Shown piece after piece: positions 15,478-24,191 of a stretch of 30,121 nucleotides of DNA. The stretch lies in contig JAFDTP010000011.1 of NCBI GenBank assembly GCA_019594195.1, positions 1 to 30,121 of the forward strand, given 5' to 3'. The notes beneath the pieces were generated by a model that worked only from the letters and a program-made list of their open reading frames with translations, had not been told where the DNA came from and did not search any database. Position numbers and translations under genes: made by a program. The DNA is from Thermoplasmata archaeon. GTDB lineage: Archaea > Thermoplasmatota > Thermoplasmata > Halarchaeoplasmatales > Halarchaeoplasmataceae. Every line of letters starts with the position of its first letter. The stretch's first letter is position 1.

Positions 15478-16398
15478 TCATCCGGTTCTCTTCTTCTCGT
15501 ACTGAGCGATACTGATACCTATCAGGATGACCGCACCGAATAGGAATGTCTGAATGGTTATAGTTTCGTCCGCGAAGAGGTACGAAAAGATGATGCCGAA
15601 GAATGGGATGAGGTAAACGAAGAGTATCTGCTTCGATAGCTCTTTGGTCCTTAGAACATAATACCAAAGCAAGAGGGCTATGCCGTTGGCGAACAAGCCG
15701 AGATATATGGCTAAAAGCCATGAACGACCGGGTATAGAAAAAGTATGGCCCGGGTCCTCGAATATCAGGGTGGCCGGTAGGAATAATATCACGGATATGA
15801 AAAGAGCTAAAGATAGTATGCTCAAAGGTTCATAGCGGTCGAGGGCTTTTTTCACCAAGGGACCGGCGAGCGCGTAAAAGACTGCACTACCTAGAAGCAT
15901 CAGATTGCCGACTAAAGTGACTCCGCTCAGGACCACACCTCCTCTTGTGACCAACATCAAAGTACCCGAAAGGGCGAGGACCGTTCCAGATGCTTTTTTT
16001 ATACCGAGATGCTCTCCTAAAAAGATCATCGACAGGAAGAGAGTGAATATCGGTGCAGTAGCCTGAAGGAGAGAACTCATCGAGGCAGCGGTTTCGGGAT
16101 CCATCAATGTCATACCAACGTTCTGTGAGACCAAAGGAAGAAAAAACTGAGTTAGAGAGATCCCTAATATGAGTGGAAAGCCGTCTTTGAGTGGCGCTAA
16201 GGTGCTCTTCAAACCTATCATCCATATCGTAAAGATGGCCAAAGGTACCAATCCAAAAATAGCACGAAAAAGACCAAGAGTTATAGGTTCGATATCTCCT
16301 AAGGCTATCTTTATAGCGGGAAAAGTAGATCCCCACATCACAACGGCTATCATAAGAACTATGAAGTTTTTAGGTTCGAATGTTCTACTATTGGCCAT
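15478..16398 (-). CDS. EamA/DMT-family transporter
   Basis: This 306-residue integral membrane protein has about ten hydrophobic helices in two EamA-type halves, the usual architecture of drug/metabolite exporters (RhaT/YdcZ relatives). Family marks are MWGSTFPAIKIALG at the start (first helix), DPETAASMSSLLQATAPIF in the first half, and LGLFANGIALLLWYYVL with PFFGIIFSYLFADETIT in the second half, followed by a basic C-terminus. Members move amino acids, nucleotides or other small metabolites, and the substrate here cannot be told. It is divergent from the dUTPase-like gene and transcribed alone. Confidence 0.88.
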   Translation of the reverse strand: MANSRTFEPKNFIVLMIAVVMWGSTFPAIKIALGDIEPITLGLFRAIFGLVPLAIFTIWMIGLKSTLAPLKDGFPLILGISLTQFFLPLVSQNVGMTLMDPETAASMSSLLQATAPIFTLFLSMIFLGEHLGIKKASGTVLALSGTLMLVTRGGVVLSGVTLVGNLMLLGSAVFYALAGPLVKKALDRYEPLSILSLALFISVILFLPATLIFEDPGHTFSIPGRSWLLAIYLGLFANGIALLLWYYVLRTKELSKQILFVYLIPFFGIIFSYLFADETITIQTFLFGAVILIGISIAQYEKKRTG

Positions 16399-16454
16399 CG
16401 GCGGGAAAATACAGAACGGAAGTATAACTATTTTCCTCCAGCTCCACTCCTAAA

Positions 16455-16468
16455 TCATAAATATTTGT
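16455..16468. promoter_or_regulatory. AT-rich element that can serve both divergent genes
   Basis: TCATAAATATTTG reads as a TATA box on the plus strand and as CAAATATTTATGA on the minus strand. On the plus strand it predicts a start near 16487. AAAGGAG (16485-16491) then lies 14 bases before the ATG at 16506. On the minus strand the leader to 16398 would be about 40 bases. Two separate but overlapping TATA boxes, or use of only one, are possible. Confidence 0.45.
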
Positions 16469-16505
16469 AGGTGTATGATTCGTTAAAGGAGAAGTTCGGT
16501 AAAAG

Positions 16506-16973
16506 ATGGTGCTATCAGATACTCAGGTCAAAAAACTGATGGAGGAAGGTGAACTCGTTATCAAGAATTTTAAGGAAGAGAACCTCACCCCGAATGGCTA
16601 CGACCTTACCGTGGATGAGATAGTCGTTGAAGAGGGGAAACCCCAGGATGAACGGATAGCCGTTATACCCGGTGACTCTTGGTTTGCCGTTTCCACCGAA
16701 GAATACGTGGAGTTCCCGCCGGATGTAGTAGGTGAACTCTGGATAAGGACTACCTGGGCTAGAAAAGGTGTCATATCCTCGTTCGGGATGATAGATGCCG
16801 GATTCGAAGGTAACTTGACATTGAGCGCTTTCAACTCTTACAAGGAGATAGAGATCCCTATCGGCGAAACATTCGCGCAATTGGTCTTCTATCATCTGGA
16901 GGAAAAGAGTGAAAGATCTTATTCGGACAGGTCCGGCAATTATCAAGGGCAAGAAGGTGTGACCCTAAAATGA
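16506..16973 (+). CDS. dUTPase/dCTP deaminase-superfamily protein, probably dUTPase-like
   Basis: This 155-residue trimeric beta-barrel enzyme belongs to the nucleotide-hygiene superfamily. It would normally be named dCTP deaminase because of ELWIRTTWARKG (78-88) and IDAGFEG (96-102). Aligned by eye with E. coli Dcd, the motif RSSLAR reads RTTWAR here (Ser111 becomes Thr82). The catalytic Glu138 (IVLEF) is Ser107 (LTLSAF), a residue found at that place in E. coli dUTPase (MISVW). Asp97 matches the dUTPase catalytic Asp. The following IPIGETFAQLVF and the C-terminal GNYQGQEGVT fit either family. It is short for Dcd (about 155 against about 200). HutH follows after 10 bases. The superfamily is sure; the activity is inferred. 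Confidence 0.85.
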   Translation: MVLSDTQVKKLMEEGELVIKNFKEENLTPNGYDLTVDEIVVEEGKPQDERIAVIPGDSWFAVSTEEYVEFPPDVVGELWIRTTWARKGVISSFGMIDAGFEGNLTLSAFNSYKEIEIPIGETFAQLVFYHLEEKSERSYSDRSGNYQGQEGVTLK

Positions 16974-16983
16974 TGTGATATAG

Positions 16984-18504
16984 ATGACAGTTTATATAGA
17001 CGGAGAAAATCTGACCATCGAAGAAGTGCATCGGGTTTCCCGAAACCACGAAGAGGTTAAGATGGCAGAAGTGTGCAGAGAAAAGATAGAGATATCGAGA
17101 GATGTTGTCGAGGACAAACTTGACGGCGAAGAAGACGTTTACGGCATAAATACAGGTTTCGGCGACCTTGCTAACGTGAAAATAGAGAAAGAAAAAACTG
17201 AAGACCTTCAAAAAAATCTGATAAGGAGTCATTCCAGCGGTGTTGGCGATCTGTTAGACAAAGATGTCGTAAGAGGAACGATGCTGCTCAGGGCGAACAC
17301 CTTAGCTAAAGGTTACAGCGGTATAAGGATGAAGGTCATAAGTCTACTGATAGACATGTTGAACGAGGGAGTACATCCAGTTATACCCTCTCAGGGGAGC
17401 GTCGGCGCTTCCGGAGATCTCGCTCCTTTAGCACACATGAGTCTTGTCCTGATGGGCGAGGGTGAGGCGTTCTATGAAGGTGAGAGGTTATCGGGTGAAA
17501 AGGCCCTCGTATCTGCGGACCTAGAACCTATCGAGCTGAAGGCGAAGGAAGGTCTCGCTCTGGTCAATGGGACGCAGATAATGACCGCGATAGGCGCGCT
17601 CACAGTTCACGACGGTAAAAGACTTTTGAAAGCTGCTCAGATCGCCGGTGCTATGAGTTTGGAAGCTCTCAAAGGCACCGATGCGGTTTTTGATGATCGG
17701 ATACACCAGATCAGACCTCACCAGGGTCAGATCGATTGTGCAGATAATCTGAATAGATTGACATCAGACAGTGAGATAATAGAATCTCACAAGGACTGCG
17801 ACAAGGTACAGGACCCTTACACGCTCAGGTGTATGCCGCAGGTATACGGCGCGACCAAAGACGCCCTGAGTTATGTAGAAGATATATTGAATACGGAGAT
17901 GAACTCGGCCACTGACAATCCTCTTGTATTTCCCGACGGTGATGTTATCTCAGGAGGCAACTTTCACGGTCAACCTATAGCTTTATCTCTCGACTATCTA
18001 GCATCGGCATTATCAGAGATAGGTGACATATCAGAGAGGACTACAGATAAACTGATGTACAAGGAAGAGAGCGGTCTGCCTAGGTTTTTGTCAGAGAACG
18101 AAGGTCTGAATTCAGGATTCATGATAGCACAATATACGGCCGCATCTCTGGTATCGGAGAACAAAGTTCTCTCCCACCCGGCTAGTGTGGATTCGATACC
18201 TACTTCTGCCGGTCAGGAAGACCACGTCAGTATGGGTAGTATATCTGCAAGGCAGGCTAAAGAGGTCCTGGAGAACGTCGAAAACGTCGTAGCGATAGAG
18301 ATGATGTCCGCAGCCCAAGGTCTCGAATATCATGATAAAATTCCTGGAAAGGGAGTAAAAGTCGCCTATGATCATATAAGAGAAAGAGTGGACCCGCTTG
18401 AAAAAGATCGTCCGCTGAGTGGAGATATAAAAAGCATCAAGGACTCTTTCAAAGCTGGAGATCTGATCGAAAAAGTGGAGGATGCGGTCGGTACTTTGAA
18501 GTGA
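16984..18504 (+). CDS. hutH: Histidine ammonia-lyase
   Basis: This 506-residue enzyme converts histidine to trans-urocanate and ammonia. The Ala-Ser-Gly that forms the MIO cofactor is at 142-144 (GSVGASGDLAPLAHMS). The active-site Tyr53 loop YGINTGFG (53-60), the segments SATDNPLVF and GGNFHGQPIALSLDYLAS, and QEDHVSMG near the end are all present, and length is normal. It starts 10 bases after the dUTPase-like stop with GTGAT as ribosome binding site, so the two are probably co-transcribed. No hutU, hutI or hutG gene lies in the window, so the rest of histidine breakdown would have to be elsewhere. A role in another pathway cannot be excluded, but the motifs are those of HutH rather than phenylalanine lyases. 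Confidence 0.92.
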   Translation: MTVYIDGENLTIEEVHRVSRNHEEVKMAEVCREKIEISRDVVEDKLDGEEDVYGINTGFGDLANVKIEKEKTEDLQKNLIRSHSSGVGDLLDKDVVRGTMLLRANTLAKGYSGIRMKVISLLIDMLNEGVHPVIPSQGSVGASGDLAPLAHMSLVLMGEGEAFYEGERLSGEKALVSADLEPIELKAKEGLALVNGTQIMTAIGALTVHDGKRLLKAAQIAGAMSLEALKGTDAVFDDRIHQIRPHQGQIDCADNLNRLTSDSEIIESHKDCDKVQDPYTLRCMPQVYGATKDALSYVEDILNTEMNSATDNPLVFPDGDVISGGNFHGQPIALSLDYLASALSEIGDISERTTDKLMYKEESGLPRFLSENEGLNSGFMIAQYTAASLVSENKVLSHPASVDSIPTSAGQEDHVSMGSISARQAKEVLENVENVVAIEMMSAAQGLEYHDKIPGKGVKVAYDHIRERVDPLEKDRPLSGDIKSIKDSFKAGDLIEKVEDAVGTLK

Positions 18505-18576
18505 AAAAAGATATCACACTATATATTACTAGAAAAATTTGATTTCGCCTGTCCGGGTTCGATAAAAAGTACTTTA

Positions 18577-18590
18577 AGTATAAATATATT
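18577..18590 (+). promoter_or_regulatory. TATA element of the ABC transporter operon
   Basis: AGTATAAATATATT lies about 50 bases before the ATG at 18633, in the 128-base spacer after hutH. It predicts a start near 18608. No strong ribosome binding site is seen. The spacer holds nothing else that I recognise. Confidence 0.5.
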
Positions 18591-18632
18591 ATAAGTATAT
18601 CATAGCTCATGGGATGAGTTGGGGTCGAGAGA

Positions 18633-19586
18633 ATGGATGATTGTATAATAAGAACTGAAAATCTAGTTAAGAAATTTGGAGATAATATAATCGCAGTCGA
18701 CGATGTGTCTTTCGATATAGACAAAGGTGAAGTCGTAGGTTATCTAGGACCTAACGGCGCCGGTAAAACAACGACTATCAAGATATTGACCAACCTGATA
18801 GAACCTACTTCTGGTACAGCCTGTATCAACGGCATAGACGTGAATAAATATCCGAAGGAGGCCTTAAAAGATGTTGGCTCACTGATAGGAGTCCCTGGCG
18901 TTTACGGCTACTTGACCCCACAAGAGGTACTCACGTATTTCGGAAAGGTATATCGGATGTCGCAAAGGGAGATAGATCAGCGTATAGAAGAGGTACTAGA
19001 GATGGTAAATCTATCTGATTGGAGACACTCGAAGATAGAGTCTTTTAGCACTGGTATGGAAAGAAGATTGGCAATAGGGAAATCTATCTTTCACGAACCG
19101 TCGATATTGATACTTGACGAGCCGGTGCTGGGATTGGATCCGGAAGGTATCAGAGAGATGCGAGAACTGATCAAAAGCTTCCAAAAGAAAGAAGTTACCG
19201 TATTTCTCAGTTCACACCTCTTGGACGAAGTGAGCAAGGTCTGTGATTCTGTGATATTTCTCTATGATGGAAAGGTGGTCGAGAGAGATTCAGTAGAAAT
19301 GATAGATCAGATGATGAAGCAGTTCCGTCTCATCGAGGTCGAGTTCCTTAACGACTTATCTGAGGATGATCTGAGAAGATTGGATGAGCTCTCGATCATA
19401 GAAGATATAGAGAAGATAAACCGGAGGAAATTTAGGATAACGAAAGAAGAGGGAGATCCAGCCTCAACAGCACATATGTTGAGAAGTGTCATAGAAGAAG
19501 GCTATGATATAATATCTTATAGCCCGAAGAAGTCCGATCTCGAAGATTTTTACGTTTCTTTGATGGGAGAAAGAGGTGGTGCATGA
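18633..19586 (+). CDS. ABC transporter ATP-binding protein (ABC-2 type)
   Basis: This 317-residue ATPase has Walker A GPNGAGKT at 39-46, an ABC signature FSTGM at 138-142 (a variant of LSGGQ), Walker B ILILDEP at 158-164 and the switch His195 (SSHLLDE). After residue about 220 follows the C-terminal domain typical of the CcmA/NatA-type export group. It is the first gene of a three-gene operon: the permease start overlaps its stop (ATGATG at 19583). It energises export or extrusion through the neighbouring permease. Which substrate is moved cannot be told; antibiotic, lipid or sodium export are known for relatives. Confidence 0.93.
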   Translation: MDDCIIRTENLVKKFGDNIIAVDDVSFDIDKGEVVGYLGPNGAGKTTTIKILTNLIEPTSGTACINGIDVNKYPKEALKDVGSLIGVPGVYGYLTPQEVLTYFGKVYRMSQREIDQRIEEVLEMVNLSDWRHSKIESFSTGMERRLAIGKSIFHEPSILILDEPVLGLDPEGIREMRELIKSFQKKEVTVFLSSHLLDEVSKVCDSVIFLYDGKVVERDSVEMIDQMMKQFRLIEVEFLNDLSEDDLRRLDELSIIEDIEKINRRKFRITKEEGDPASTAHMLRSVIEEGYDIISYSPKKSDLEDFYVSLMGERGGA

Positions 19587-20401
19587 TGAAAACCGTCAAA
19601 GAAGATATCAAAGAGGACCTGAAGAATACCTGTCTCACCGTTTCTTTCGAATTGAAAAAACATTTTCGTATGAAGAGGATGATAATCTCGTTCGGCTTGG
19701 CGATCGGACTTCCACTTATCTTTTACATAGTTCCCAGGATATGGGCCAGTTTTCCAGATACTGCAGAGGGTTTTGCCACCTTGAACCTTAGTTTCGTTAA
19801 CTTGTTGATAATAATCTCGGGTTCGTTATTTGCAGGCGACGCAGTGGTAGGGGAGTTCGAAGAGAAAACGGGTCTGCTCTTATTTTCTACGCCTCAAAGG
19901 CATAGTACCATCTTCATAGGAAAGTACATAGGAGCTCTCCTGCCGACTTTAGCTGTAGTTTCGATATATTATTTAACAACGTCATTAGAGATAGTCGGTA
20001 TATACGGGACCGGTGGTTTATCTATAGAACTATTTCAGTCTTTCATCATATCCCTTGTTTATACTACCAGCGCAGTGAGTTTGATATTCTTTTTCAGCAG
20101 CATATTGAAAAGAAAGATAACCTCTACGCTGTTGGGCTTCTTTTCCCTTATCATGATACTACCGATAATAGAGAGTGTTCTTCAGTTCTTGGTAGAAGTC
20201 GAACCTTGGTATATCTTGACTTACTCAGCCGGTCTGATAACCGACGTCTTCGTAAGTGTTCCTCCGATAGGCGGGGGTCCAGGTGGACAGGTCGGACAGT
20301 TCTCACCTGACTTTTACATGGGGTTGACTATCATGGTACTGCATACTCTAGTGCTGTTCTTCTTGAGTGTATTTATAGCAAACAGGAGGAGGATGGAGTG
20401 A
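19583..20401 (+). CDS. ABC-2 type permease
   Basis: This 272-residue membrane protein has about six hydrophobic helices: LIFYIVPRIWASF near 50, NLLIIISGSLFAGDAVVGEFEEKTG near 75-100, and further helices near 115, 155, 185 and 250. The segment DAVVGEFEEKTGLLLFSTPQ is the usual marker of ABC-2 and NosY-like permeases. A glycine-rich loop (IGGGPGGQVGQ) lies before the last helix. It is translationally coupled to the ATPase before it and to the anchored protein after it by 4-base overlaps. A start one codon later (19586) is equally possible. Confidence 0.85.
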   Translation: MMKTVKEDIKEDLKNTCLTVSFELKKHFRMKRMIISFGLAIGLPLIFYIVPRIWASFPDTAEGFATLNLSFVNLLIIISGSLFAGDAVVGEFEEKTGLLLFSTPQRHSTIFIGKYIGALLPTLAVVSIYYLTTSLEIVGIYGTGGLSIELFQSFIISLVYTTSAVSLIFFFSSILKRKITSTLLGFFSLIMILPIIESVLQFLVEVEPWYILTYSAGLITDVFVSVPPIGGGPGGQVGQFSPDFYMGLTIMVLHTLVLFFLSVFIANRRRME

Positions 20402-21003
20402 TGAGGAAAAAAGATCTGTACAAGTGGTTATCCGTACTAGTGGTGATAGCTATACTGTCCAGCCCGACGGTGGAGAGCTCTCTCGAAGATCGGTCTTCTC
20501 CAGCAGAACAGGATACACTAGTGAATGAACCGGCTGTAGAAGATCTCAATATCACCGATATGACATTTTCAGATGACGAACCCAGGGAAGATCAGAACGT
20601 TACAATAACTATCACTGTTGAAAATAAAGGGACAGAAGAGCAAAGAAATCTGTCTCTGATATTGATCAACATCGATCAGATAATATCCCTAAAAGAGGTT
20701 TCATTGGCGCCCGGGAACAATAGTTTTCCATTCTTTTGGCAAGCGGAAGGAGGGAACCAAAATATCACCGCACTCTTGGTACGAGGTACACCGGATATGG
20801 AAGATATCAGCGATTTTAGGTCTGAAGATATAGTCGATACATTTTCTGTGGATATATGGGTGGAACCCGAATCCATGGGTGATATATATACTCCTTTATT
20901 AGCACTAGGACTCATAATTGTGGTCTTATTCGGTTCGGCTCTGATACCGTCTATCTGGAGAGCGATCTCTGATAGAGGAGGTCACAAACGTCGAAAGTTT
21001 TGA
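20398..21003 (+). CDS. Membrane-anchored CARDB-like protein of the ABC operon
   Basis: This 201-residue protein has a signal or anchor helix (YKWLSVLVVIAILSSPTVESS, about 8-28), an outside beta-sandwich (about 50-155) and a C-terminal helix (YTPLLALGLIIVVLFGSALIP, about 163-183) followed by a basic tail. The middle section NVTITITVENKGTEEQRNLSLILINID is typical of CARDB/NEW3-type domains, which bind sugars or proteins outside the cell. The 4-base overlap with the permease shows that it belongs to the transporter. It may act as an extracellular partner that receives or presents the exported substrate. Confidence 0.75.
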   Translation: MMRKKDLYKWLSVLVVIAILSSPTVESSLEDRSSPAEQDTLVNEPAVEDLNITDMTFSDDEPREDQNVTITITVENKGTEEQRNLSLILINIDQIISLKEVSLAPGNNSFPFFWQAEGGNQNITALLVRGTPDMEDISDFRSEDIVDTFSVDIWVEPESMGDIYTPLLALGLIIVVLFGSALIPSIWRAISDRGGHKRRKF

Positions 21004-21100
21004 AGGGAAAAATATTCAGAGAAAAAAGGCTTCAATCTATCTCTTAAATCCAAACACAAGGCTCTATCTGATCATCTTATAGGGAAAACACTCACAAAAA

Positions 21101-21112
21101 CATATATTTATA
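21101..21112 (+). promoter_or_regulatory. TATA element of pheS
   Basis: CATATATTTATA lies about 30 bases before the ATG at 21136 and predicts an almost leaderless transcript. The rest of the 132-base spacer has no feature that I recognise. Confidence 0.5.
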
Positions 21113-21135
21113 CGTTTGTACTACGGATATGTAAG

Positions 21136-22686
21136 ATGTCAGAAAATCCTGAATACGAAGGAACTGAAAGAACGTCGGGTGAATTGAGCCATCTAGAGAA
21201 GAAGACTTTACTGGCTCTGGAAGAACTCAATGGAGTCGCATCTCCTGAAGAGATAGTCCAAGAGGGTGATTTTGACGAAAAAGTAAAAGTTATGAACGCC
21301 GTCTCCTGGCTGGAATCCAAGGGGATGGTAGAAGTCGAGGAGGACGTTACCTATCATTTTTCACTTGCAAAGAAGAGTATGGCCAAAACCGATCTCCCAG
21401 AAAGGAAAGCATTGAAGTTTCTAGACAAGAAAGGTGGAAGGGTCGGTGTGGCAGACCTTCAGAAGGAAAGCGGTTTGAACAAGAACAAGGTAGGTATAGC
21501 TTTAGGTTGGCTCAAAGACAAGGGATGGGCAAATATCGTTAAAGAAGACGGTGAATCATATCTCGAGATAACTAAAAAGGGAAGGAACGCCGTTAATGAA
21601 AAAGGTAGAGACGAAAAACTGATAAGGCGCCTTGGAAAAGAAGGAAGTTTGCCCGAGGATGAAGTCGATAAGTATACTGTGAACAACCTGATGTCTAGAA
21701 AGGAGATACTGGAAAAAGATAAAGAGGTTACGAGAACGGTCAGAGTGACAGAAAAGGGCCGAAAGGAGTTGGAAAAGGGGATAGAATTGAAGACCCAGAT
21801 AAACCAACTCACGCCTGAAATATTGAGGACCGGCGCTTGGAAAAAAGCCAGGATCAGACCTTATGACGTGAAAGCCTACGCACCCAAGGAATACGGAGGA
21901 AAAAGACATCCGATGAAAAGAGAGATCGAAAGAGTGAGACGGGTATTCATCGAGATGGGTTTCAAAGAGATAAAGCACGATATAATACAGCCCGCTTTCT
22001 GGAATTTCGACGCCCTCTTTTCTCCACAGGATCATCCGGCTAGAGATCTTCAGGACACTTTTTACATGGAAGAACCAGAGAAGGTCAGTATAGAGAACAA
22101 GGAAGCTATGGAACGTGTAAAGGAAACGCATGAGAACGGAGGGGATACTCGCTCTGATGGGTGGCAGTACGAGTGGAGTGAAGAAAAGGCAAAACAGGCT
22201 GTCCTTAGAACACATACTACAGTGGCTAGCATAAAACATCTTTCGAAAAATACTGAACCGCCGGTGAAAGCCTTTTCAGTCGACTGGAACTACAGGAGCG
22301 AAAAAGCCGACGCGACCCATATACCTGAGTTCGTCCAGATCGAAGGTATAGTCATGGAGGAGAACGCAAGCTTGAATATGCTGATAGGGCTTCTGAAGGA
22401 GTTCTACAGAAAGATGGGTTTCGAAGATGTGAAAGTTAGACCAGGTTACTTCCCATTTACCGAACCCAGTTTAGAAGTGTTCGCGAAGTGGAAGGGAGAT
22501 TACCTGGAGATGGGCGGTGCGGGTCTATTCAGGAGAGAAGTACTAGAACCGCACGGCATCGATGACCCGGTCATAGCTTGGGGCCTGGGCCTCGAGAGGT
22601 TGATCATGCTAAGGCTCGGTTGGGATGACATAAGAGAATGCTACAAGAACGACCTTAAAACTTTGAAGGGATACTCTCTACTTTGA
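21136..22686 (+). CDS. pheS: Phenylalanyl-tRNA synthetase, alpha subunit
   Basis: This 516-residue class II aminoacyl-tRNA synthetase subunit charges tRNA-Phe together with PheT, which is not in the window. The N-terminal 230 residues form winged-helix modules, as in archaeal and eukaryotic cytosolic PheS (LEKKTLLALEEL, then ERKALKFLDKKGG and KARIRPYD). The catalytic core follows (HPMKREIERVRRVFIEMGF, then the phenylalanine-site region FSPQDHPARDLQDTFYM). The end carries motif 3 (GLGLERLIMLRLG). Length matches archaeal PheS. cysS follows 46 bases downstream on the same strand, perhaps in one transcript. Confidence 0.95.
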   Translation: MSENPEYEGTERTSGELSHLEKKTLLALEELNGVASPEEIVQEGDFDEKVKVMNAVSWLESKGMVEVEEDVTYHFSLAKKSMAKTDLPERKALKFLDKKGGRVGVADLQKESGLNKNKVGIALGWLKDKGWANIVKEDGESYLEITKKGRNAVNEKGRDEKLIRRLGKEGSLPEDEVDKYTVNNLMSRKEILEKDKEVTRTVRVTEKGRKELEKGIELKTQINQLTPEILRTGAWKKARIRPYDVKAYAPKEYGGKRHPMKREIERVRRVFIEMGFKEIKHDIIQPAFWNFDALFSPQDHPARDLQDTFYMEEPEKVSIENKEAMERVKETHENGGDTRSDGWQYEWSEEKAKQAVLRTHTTVASIKHLSKNTEPPVKAFSVDWNYRSEKADATHIPEFVQIEGIVMEENASLNMLIGLLKEFYRKMGFEDVKVRPGYFPFTEPSLEVFAKWKGDYLEMGGAGLFRREVLEPHGIDDPVIAWGLGLERLIMLRLGWDDIRECYKNDLKTLKGYSLL

Positions 22687-22732
22687 ATCAAAACACAACT
22701 TTGATATGTTTTAATACGAATGGTGATATTAT
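22687..22732 (+). promoter_or_regulatory. pheS-cysS spacer with short inverted repeat and ribosome binding site
   Basis: ATCAAA (22687-22692) and TTTGAT (22700-22705) form a 6-bp inverted repeat right after the pheS stop. GGTGAT (22722-22727) is the ribosome binding site of cysS, 5-6 bases before its ATG. No TATA box at a useful distance is seen, so cysS may depend on read-through. Confidence 0.35.
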
Positions 22733-24187
22733 ATGGCGCTCGAACTCTACAACACTTTGAAGAACGAAAAAGAGGAGTTCCAACCGATCGAGGAAGGAAA
22801 GGTCAGGATGTACTCCTGTGGTCAGACCATCTATGACGACATGCACGTAGGGAATGCGAAGACTTACGCGGCGTGGGATATCCTGCAACGTTACCTAGAG
22901 TGGAAAGGTTACGAAGTATTTCATGTGATGAATATAACCGATGTCGGTCACCTTACCGATGATGCGGATGAGGGTGAAGACAAAGTGGAAAAGGCCGCGA
23001 GAGAAAGAAAACTAGAACCCATGGAATTGGTTACCGAGCAGGTGAGGAAGTGGTACAGGGAGATGGACGCATTGAACATGAAGAGGCACAATGTCAACCC
23101 GAGAGCTACAGGACATATGATCGAGATGATCGAAGCGGTAAAGGATATAATAGATAACGGATACGCTTACGAGAATAACGGTACGGTCTATTTCGACGTT
23201 GAGAAATTCGAGAAAGACCACGATTATCCAAAGCTGGGTGGGCGGACAATAGAAGATCTTGAAACAGGAGCTGGTGGAAGGGTCTCCGATGAAGAATTAA
23301 AAGAAAAACACTCCCCCTACGATTTCGCGCTGTGGATCAAGGCAGATCAATCCCATATCATGAAATGGCCTTCACCCTGGAGTCTAGGATATCCCGGCTG
23401 GCACCTAGAATGCAGTGTGATGGGTGCCAAATATTTAGGAGAGAGATTCGATATACATTCAGGGGGCGTCGATCACATATTTCCACACCATCCAAACGAG
23501 AGAGCCCAGAACATGGCGATGGCGGATATAGACGAAGAACCTGTCAATTATTGGCTCCACAGTGAACATATCACCGTTGAGGGCGAAAAGATGTCCAAAA
23601 GCGAGGGTAATTTTTACACGATAGCAGATCTCCTCCAAGATTTCGATCCAGAAGTGATAAGAGTTTTCTTTGCCAGTATACATTATCGGTCACAGAGCGA
23701 TTTCAGTTTCGAATCTTTGAAAGAGAGCCAAAAAAAACTGAAAAGGTTCTACAGGACTTTGGAGGAAGTGGAAAGAGCCGAAGGCGGAGACGAAACCGAC
23801 TTGGATCAAGATATCAGTTGGATAAAAGAAGAGTTCGAGAAAGCCATGGACGACGATCTGAATACGCCGTTGGCTATGAGCAAACTCATAGAATTCAGCA
23901 AAAAGATAAACAAAAAATTGGACAACGAAAAAACTATCTTAGAAGAAGCCGCAAGTACCTTGAAAGAACTGGGAAAAATTCTTGGACTGAAACTTGAGAA
24001 GAAAAAACCAGGTAGTTCAAAAGATAAAAGAGGTCCTGAAGACTTCATAGAACTACTATTGGATATACGCGAAGAGTTGAGGGAAAAGGGTGAATACGAG
24101 AGCGCAGATAATATCAGGGATCGTTTGTCTGAGATGGACGTAGAGGTCGAAGACACCGATCAGGGACCAGAGTGGCGTTTCGATTGA
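22733..24187 (+). CDS. cysS: Cysteinyl-tRNA synthetase
   Basis: This 484-residue class I synthetase charges tRNA-Cys. The HIGH-like motif is HVGN at 38-41, preceded by the zinc ligand Cys29 (YSCGQT). Further zinc ligands lie in LECSVM (Cys at about 227) and HHPNERAQ (about 251-258). KMSKS is at 286-290. The C-terminal DALR-type helical region runs from about 330, and length is normal. Its presence shows that this organism charges cysteine directly and need not rely only on the SepRS/SepCysS route. Four bases separate its end from that of the convergent PIN-domain gene. Confidence 0.96.
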   Translation: MALELYNTLKNEKEEFQPIEEGKVRMYSCGQTIYDDMHVGNAKTYAAWDILQRYLEWKGYEVFHVMNITDVGHLTDDADEGEDKVEKAARERKLEPMELVTEQVRKWYREMDALNMKRHNVNPRATGHMIEMIEAVKDIIDNGYAYENNGTVYFDVEKFEKDHDYPKLGGRTIEDLETGAGGRVSDEELKEKHSPYDFALWIKADQSHIMKWPSPWSLGYPGWHLECSVMGAKYLGERFDIHSGGVDHIFPHHPNERAQNMAMADIDEEPVNYWLHSEHITVEGEKMSKSEGNFYTIADLLQDFDPEVIRVFFASIHYRSQSDFSFESLKESQKKLKRFYRTLEEVERAEGGDETDLDQDISWIKEEFEKAMDDDLNTPLAMSKLIEFSKKINKKLDNEKTILEEAASTLKELGKILGLKLEKKKPGSSKDKRGPEDFIELLLDIREELREKGEYESADNIRDRLSEMDVEVEDTDQGPEWRFD

Positions 24188-24191
24188 AACT

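Noticed and set aside
15887..16336. A 149-codon frame inside the EamA transporter gene on the same strand
   Set aside because: It is a frame-shifted reading of a clear membrane protein and shows Arg/Tyr/Ser-rich noise composition.
18548..18570. GGGTTCGA resembling the T-loop of a tRNA after hutH
   Set aside because: The flanks do not pair into a T-arm and no acceptor stem, D-arm or anticodon arm can be drawn around it.
21556..22239. A 227-codon open frame antisense to pheS
   Set aside because: It is a shadow of a gene with clear synthetase motifs, has odd composition rich in Phe, Leu and Ser, and no promoter or ribosome binding site.
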